Source: Epiperipatus broadwayi | Taxonomy: Eukaryota; Onychophora; Udeonychophora; Euonychophora; Peripatidae | NCBI GenBank assembly: GCA_028023455.1 | Contig: JAQFVV010012400.1 | Span: forward strand, 11,721,748-11,785,747 | DNA length: 64,000 nucleotides | Reading direction: 5' to 3' | In this document: in pieces, positions 59,640 to 64,000 of the stretch | How the letters are laid out: each line of letters begins with the position of its first letter | Position numbering within the stretch: position 1 is the first letter of the stretch | Program-made: the position numbers and the translations under genes | Notes under the pieces: model-generated | The model's input: the letters and a program-made list of their open reading frames with translations, nothing else | What the model was told of the DNA's origin: nothing | Databases searched by the model: none

Positions 59640-60480
59640 ATATTGATATACTTTAAGAAGTGTGATATTCTTTCTTAGATGTTTTGGTTTTCCATTTGTT
59701 TGGTGCCATGTACTATAATCATAGCTGTTTTATAGTGACTATTATTAATATGTATATGGGCTGATTTACATATTCCAGTGATTTGATAATTGAATGCTAT
59801 TAACTTTTATTATATTGTTACTGTTTGCAATATAACAATTCTTCTTTATCTTTCTATCATCCCACTCTATACATATCAGTTTGATATTCTTTGGATCAAA
59901 ATGGGTCTTTTTTCATGCTGTAGGATGCTGCATTTTTTTTTAGCCCTTTTATATAGGGTCTTAAACGTTTGTGTTATCTTTGTGATGATGTTTCAAGATT
60001 TCCCATAATATATTGTTTGTGTTTCCTAGGCTGTTGCATTGTACTTGGTATACTATTTTGTGGGAATTTTTTTTCTATTTTATCTTTGGCATTGTTGATC
60101 AGTCTATTGAGGCTGATTGGTATTCTAAACCCTACATTGCACTTTTGTTTGCAAATATTTTTTTTTAAGTTGTTATACCTTGTATATAAGATATTGTGAT
60201 TCATGATTTGTTATTATATTATCTTCTTACATTTTGTTTTGTTTTGGTGTGAAGCTTTTGATTTCTGTACTAGTGGTTTTTGGCTATATCCAAGGTTGGT
60301 TAAATTTTTTACATATTCTTCAATGTTACATTTTCAGTTGAGGAAGCCTTTAAATCCTGCTAACTTAAATGTCATAGGGATTTTTGACTGAGGGTGAATT
60401 ACATCTTTTATTTCTAATGGCTTTACTATCATTTTATAGTTGAGGGTGCATTTTAATGTGTTTTGGCATCTTTAGCTATA
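59640..60480 (-). pseudogene. Penelope-like element remnant: end of RT and GIY-YIG endonuclease region
   Basis: On the minus strand the frame 60204-59974 reads CNVGFRIPISLNRLINNAKD. This is the conserved segment joining the RT to the endonuclease in Penelope-like elements (F-T---L-NLL-NAKDK type). After a frameshift it reads VYQVQCNS, the equivalent of the GIY strand with its following cysteine. It then gives a degraded YIG-like segment. Further left, HFDPKNIKLI resembles the H-FD--N--IL motif near the C-terminus of these proteins. Several stops and frameshifts are present and most of the RT is missing. It is the only protein-coding trace of this retroelement class in the window. Confidence 0.72.
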
Positions 60481-60544
60481 AGATTAGTACCGTTGTGGTA
60501 CTTGTATTATAGATAAAGACGCTAAAACTATAAAATATGAATAT

Positions 60545-62733
60545 ATCTTTTAAGCAAAGCATAATTTTAATATTAGAGCATGAAAACTGGGTCATGAAGC
60601 AAAAGAAATAATAAATACGAAGAAGTTTGCGGTGCTGACATAATAGCCTAAAAATAATAGGAAAAGTCATGCTTCTGGACGAAAATGAAGTGGATGGGCA
60701 TAGCGTGTGCCAAACTTAGGGATCACCGCCAGAGGCCCTTTTATACGAAGAAAGTAGATATGCATAGCGTGTGCCAAACTTACGGGATCACCGCCAGAGG
60801 CATTTTATATGGAATTAATGTGGTTCCAGATAGCTCAACTATCTATGGAACGAGGTACGAGAAGAAATCTATGGGTTCGAACTTGTCGCAACCCCCAGAT
60901 TAGAAGACTAGAAGCACGTAATATATATATATATGAAGAGAGGCTAAATGTCGGCAACGCAATAATGATAAATGTCACTAATGGCATGAAATATAATTTA
61001 CTGCTTTAAAATAGATGACCCTTGTTTGAATACTATAATTTATATAAATAATATGCTATGCCGCTATAATATATATATATAGAGAGAGATTTCATTTATT
61101 AAAATATACATGATTTTATTTAGTAAAAAAAAACATTAAGATTTATCCCCATCCCTTTTCTGTTATTTAAAATAAATCAATTCCACCTTAGTTGATTTTA
61201 CAATAACTGAAATATTTAAATACAAGATTTGAAATTTTAAGAGTATGAAAAATATAAGAAGACTGGCAGTTATAGAAAATAATTAATGGGTCACTTTCGG
61301 AATTGAATAAAAACAAAACATTTTAAAAAGATTTCAAAGCGTTAATTAGCTTAAGTTCTAGACTTACACTGGGTAGAAAATCCAGAGGTAAACAAATATA
61401 TATATATTTTTTATACTAAAACATAAATAAAATGTTGGTTCGTAAAACAAACTGGCGAGTATATTAATTAACAATACATTATATTTTAAGGGGACGTTAA
61501 TAGACTTGATTCATGAAAGTTTACTTAAAAGAAAGAACAGATTTTAGAAATTCAAGTCGTCGGATTGTTTTAGATTGGCATATCAATAATAAAAAACACA
61601 TAAAATTTAGTAATAAATAACTATAAATAAATGACCGCACCAAAGTTAAGGAAACTTAGAGCATATGAGAGAAAATTAGATTTATAAAATCATTTAAGAG
61701 CAAACTACATTTACATATTAATTTAAAAGATAGAAAATTGAATAATACGTTAAAAATCTTGATAGCAGGATTTGAGATTAGTGAGGCTAGATTCATTTTC
61801 AAATAGTAGCATAAAAGTTTACCTTGCGCAAATTTAATAAGTCTATTTTCAAAGTACTGCTCATGCATGGCAAATTGAGGATCCAAAATGAATTCTTCTT
61901 GGTGACAGCAAGCTTCTCTATTAGCATTTTTAAAGTTCTCCATCGGGCCTTTACTTCACTTCAGGGTAGCAGAATATTGTGGCAGCGGAAGACGACCAAC
62001 AAGGGTCCGGAAAAGCTTTTACTAGATCATTTTTAGATTTCAAAACGGCATAGTGTCTAGTAGCAATCACTTCTCTCAATAGTAGCTAATCTAATCTTTG
62101 CTTTAAAAATCCAGCCATTATTTATACCCTTGCGCAGGTATTTCTGGAATGCTTATAATTAATTAGTTAGTTGTTTTTGAAAGATGCAATTGTTAGATAA
62201 CGTCCAAAATAAATTCAAATCTATTTCCAGATTAGAAATAGATTTGATAAAAATGTTTATAACAAAAAAAAGTAAAACTTTAATTAAAATACTTCCCCAG
62301 ATTAAAACAACAGCATTACCAATCCTTTAATTATTTTTGGACAATTAACAACAGTCACATCTTCCATATTGGATTTTATAAAAAATATATAGTTTAATAG
62401 AAAAACAAGCAATTTAAAAAGAAAAAGTTAAAAATGACATATAATAAATATTTAAAAACATCAATATTTTGTTAGTAAGTTTTGCTCCTATATATATATT
62501 TGAGCCGCATCTATAATACTTTAATAAAAAACTAATAATTAATAAAAAGAATTAATAATAAATTTAAAGCATGTTATTGAAACATTAAATTTTATAATTT
62601 AGGCACGCATCTCAAATATATACATGAAATATATATACACAACAAAAGGAGCGGGGATGGAAAATAGGGATTTAAACATAGGTTAATAGATGGAAACATG
62701 AAGCTCAATCTTGAGCTAAGATTGACTGCTTAA
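60545..62733 (-). repeat. Truncated 3' LTR of the second LTR-retrotransposon family
   Basis: It aligns with 11781-14005 of the solo LTR from TTTTAAGCAAAGC through to the end at GACTGCTTAA (the solo copy ends GACTGCTTCA). The first roughly 870 bases of the LTR are missing, and Penelope-like sequence lies immediately to the left. Open frames in it (for example 61656-61943, 60685-60903) have no recognisable product. Confidence 0.88.
60688..60812. repeat. Minisatellite in the truncated LTR, two units
   Basis: Two units of the GCATAGCGTGTGCCAAACTT and CACCGCCAGAGGC motif are present, versus three in the solo LTR at 11930-12116. Confidence 0.88.
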
Positions 62734-63730
62734 TTTCTCCGTACATACAATGAAACAAAAAAAAGAAACAAAAACATTGAAAAAAAAAATGTCTTGACTA
62801 GGAGTTTTCAAGTCACGACCAAAAGAACGACAAAAATTTTCAGAATTCAGTACACAATCTTGTTATATAAAACTATATATATGAAATATCATTTGGGGAT
62901 GTGAATATTTGTTCAACTGTTTAATCCAGAAAAAGATTTTTTTTTTCACATCTATATAATAAAAAAAATTTTCTATGCTTGAGATGCAACACAATTTCTC
63001 CACACATATGGGTTTCCAAGAAAATATATAGCAATGCAATACATATAAAATTTTCAAACACATCTGTTTCTACACATCGCACGTACACACCTATGTACAT
63101 ATATACACAGTGCTACATATACAAGTACATACATATTACACGCATATACTTCTACATACATTACACAGTACTATACACTATTGGAAAAAAGAAAAAAAAA
63201 CTTTGGAGAAAAAGTTGAAAAAAAAAATCCATACACATGTCAAATTCTTTACACTTGGCTTTAAAATAATCACATTATATACTCAATTAACAAGAAAAAA
63301 AAATTTCTATACAAATATTTCCGTTCTTAGCAAACATGGGAGAAAAGTAGAAAAAAAATTTCTACATAACAAAACTCTGGAAGTAAAAAAAAACCTTACA
63401 TATACATTAATATAGTACTTCAAACTACTTTCATATTTTATACAATCTATTTAACCATATGAGTTTTCACTTTTAATTAATCTGTTTATCAAAAAAAAAA
63501 AAATTACAGACTATGGATGGAAAACATGGTATTCCTCTTTACTTTATTAACAAAACAGTATTTGATTTTATAAAATCAATATGACAAAACTAAATCATTT
63601 TATATTCTGGAAAATTCTGTATATATTAAATTATATATAGCAAATTATATACATATAGCTAATGAATTATTCAGGGTGTGGGAATAATTAACAGGCCCCA
63701 CATTGGGCGCCAAGCCTGAAAAAAATCATA
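62734..63730 (-). mobile_element. Internal remnant of the second LTR retrotransposon
   Basis: This lies between the truncated LTR and the LTR starting at 63731. It is about 1 kb, A-rich and with no recognisable gag or pol, so it is either a deletion derivative or a non-autonomous (TRIM/LARD-like) element. The open frames at 62979 and 63110 are low-complexity. A primer-binding site marks its right end. Confidence 0.75.
63695..63712 (-). promoter_or_regulatory. Primer-binding site, tRNA-Lys type
   Basis: On the minus strand this reads TGGCGCCCAATGTGGGGC. It differs at one base (T for C) from the sequence complementary to the 3' end of tRNA-Lys(CUU), used as first-strand primer by many LTR elements. 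It sits 18 bases inside the LTR boundary at 63731 and fixes the element's orientation as minus. Confidence 0.85.
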
Positions 63731-64000
63731 TGTGCCAGTCAAAATATGTTTATCCATCTAACATGAGCTGGAACTCACAAAATGTACTTCAAACCCAGTC
63801 AAGCCCAAGATTTAGGTCAGGGACAAGCCTGAATTCGAACCCACTCTCTAAGCCCCAGATCTAACACCTAATGAATAACATAATAGTGATGGCACATGAG
63901 AATTAATCTTAATCCGGCCGACTAGCAAAGCTGAGCAAAACAATGAGATCTATTAACTATGACTATATTATAAGCATGGCTGTAATATGTGGAAGTGAAG
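63731..64000 (-). repeat. Start of the 5' LTR of the second family (runs off the window)
   Basis: It begins TGTGCCAGTCAAAATATG and follows 10910-11190 of the solo LTR with few differences up to the window end. On the minus strand this is the downstream end of the 5' LTR. Confidence 0.9.

Noticed and set aside
1-64000. CRISPR array, bacterial operons or phage-like gene clusters
   Set aside because: No regularly spaced short repeats with unique spacers, no ribosome-binding sites or dense coding frames. The splice signals and retroelements are eukaryotic.

Overview
This is an A+T-rich eukaryotic chromosome segment, almost certainly from a protostome invertebrate and most likely an arthropod. 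The one host gene I can name is a coding exon at 38280-38396. It encodes the first 39 residues of the V-type proton ATPase 100/116-kDa subunit a, sits behind a good 3' splice site and ends in a consensus 5' splice site. I found neither its upstream leader exon nor its next coding exon, so large introns (possibly more than 25 kb downstream) are inferred. Two further short exon-like stretches (24416-24558 and 58244-58413) may be host coding sequence, but I cannot name them. There are no bacterial genes, operons, CRISPR arrays or rRNA genes.

Most of the window is transposable elements and their debris. Region 303-9787 is a complete but coding-dead Ty3/gypsy-type LTR retrotransposon on the minus strand. 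Its LTRs are unusually long (about 2.5-2.6 kb) and it carries broken gag, protease, reverse transcriptase, RNase H and integrase. Region 10910-14005 is a solo LTR (3.1 kb, GTAC target duplication) of a second family. The same family recurs at 60545-64000 as a truncated LTR, a 1-kb internal remnant with a tRNA-Lys-type primer-binding site, and the start of the other LTR. Region 14233-15613 holds two tandem duplications. Region 19102-21670 is a 359-bp tandem duplication whose second unit was split by a 1.84-kb TIR element with an 8-bp target duplication.

Region 21752-22770 and related pieces at 23255, 31055 and 33216-34206 belong to a repeat family arranged as about 450-bp tandem units. Each full unit contains a recognisable minimal type I hammerhead ribozyme fold. 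This matches the ribozyme-bearing terminal repeats of Penelope-like elements or metazoan retrozymes. A degenerate Penelope-type RT/GIY-YIG coding remnant is present at 59640-60480. LINE relics lie at 23590-23850 and 36540-37960 (plus strand) and 39760-43390 (minus strand). Diverged copies of a SINE-like repeat lie at 31690, 36870 and 38761.

Region 48485-54465 is a very large imperfect inverted repeat (arms about 2.5-2.9 kb, spacer about 0.6 kb) with no recognisable gene. Region 55058-56175 is a TA-flanked, Tigger/pogo-like non-autonomous element. Two smaller hairpin MITEs lie at 22786-22905 and 39172-39400. Remaining stretches are A+T-rich sequence in which I see nothing specific.

The most interesting signals are the tandem hammerhead units and the 6-kb inverted repeat.
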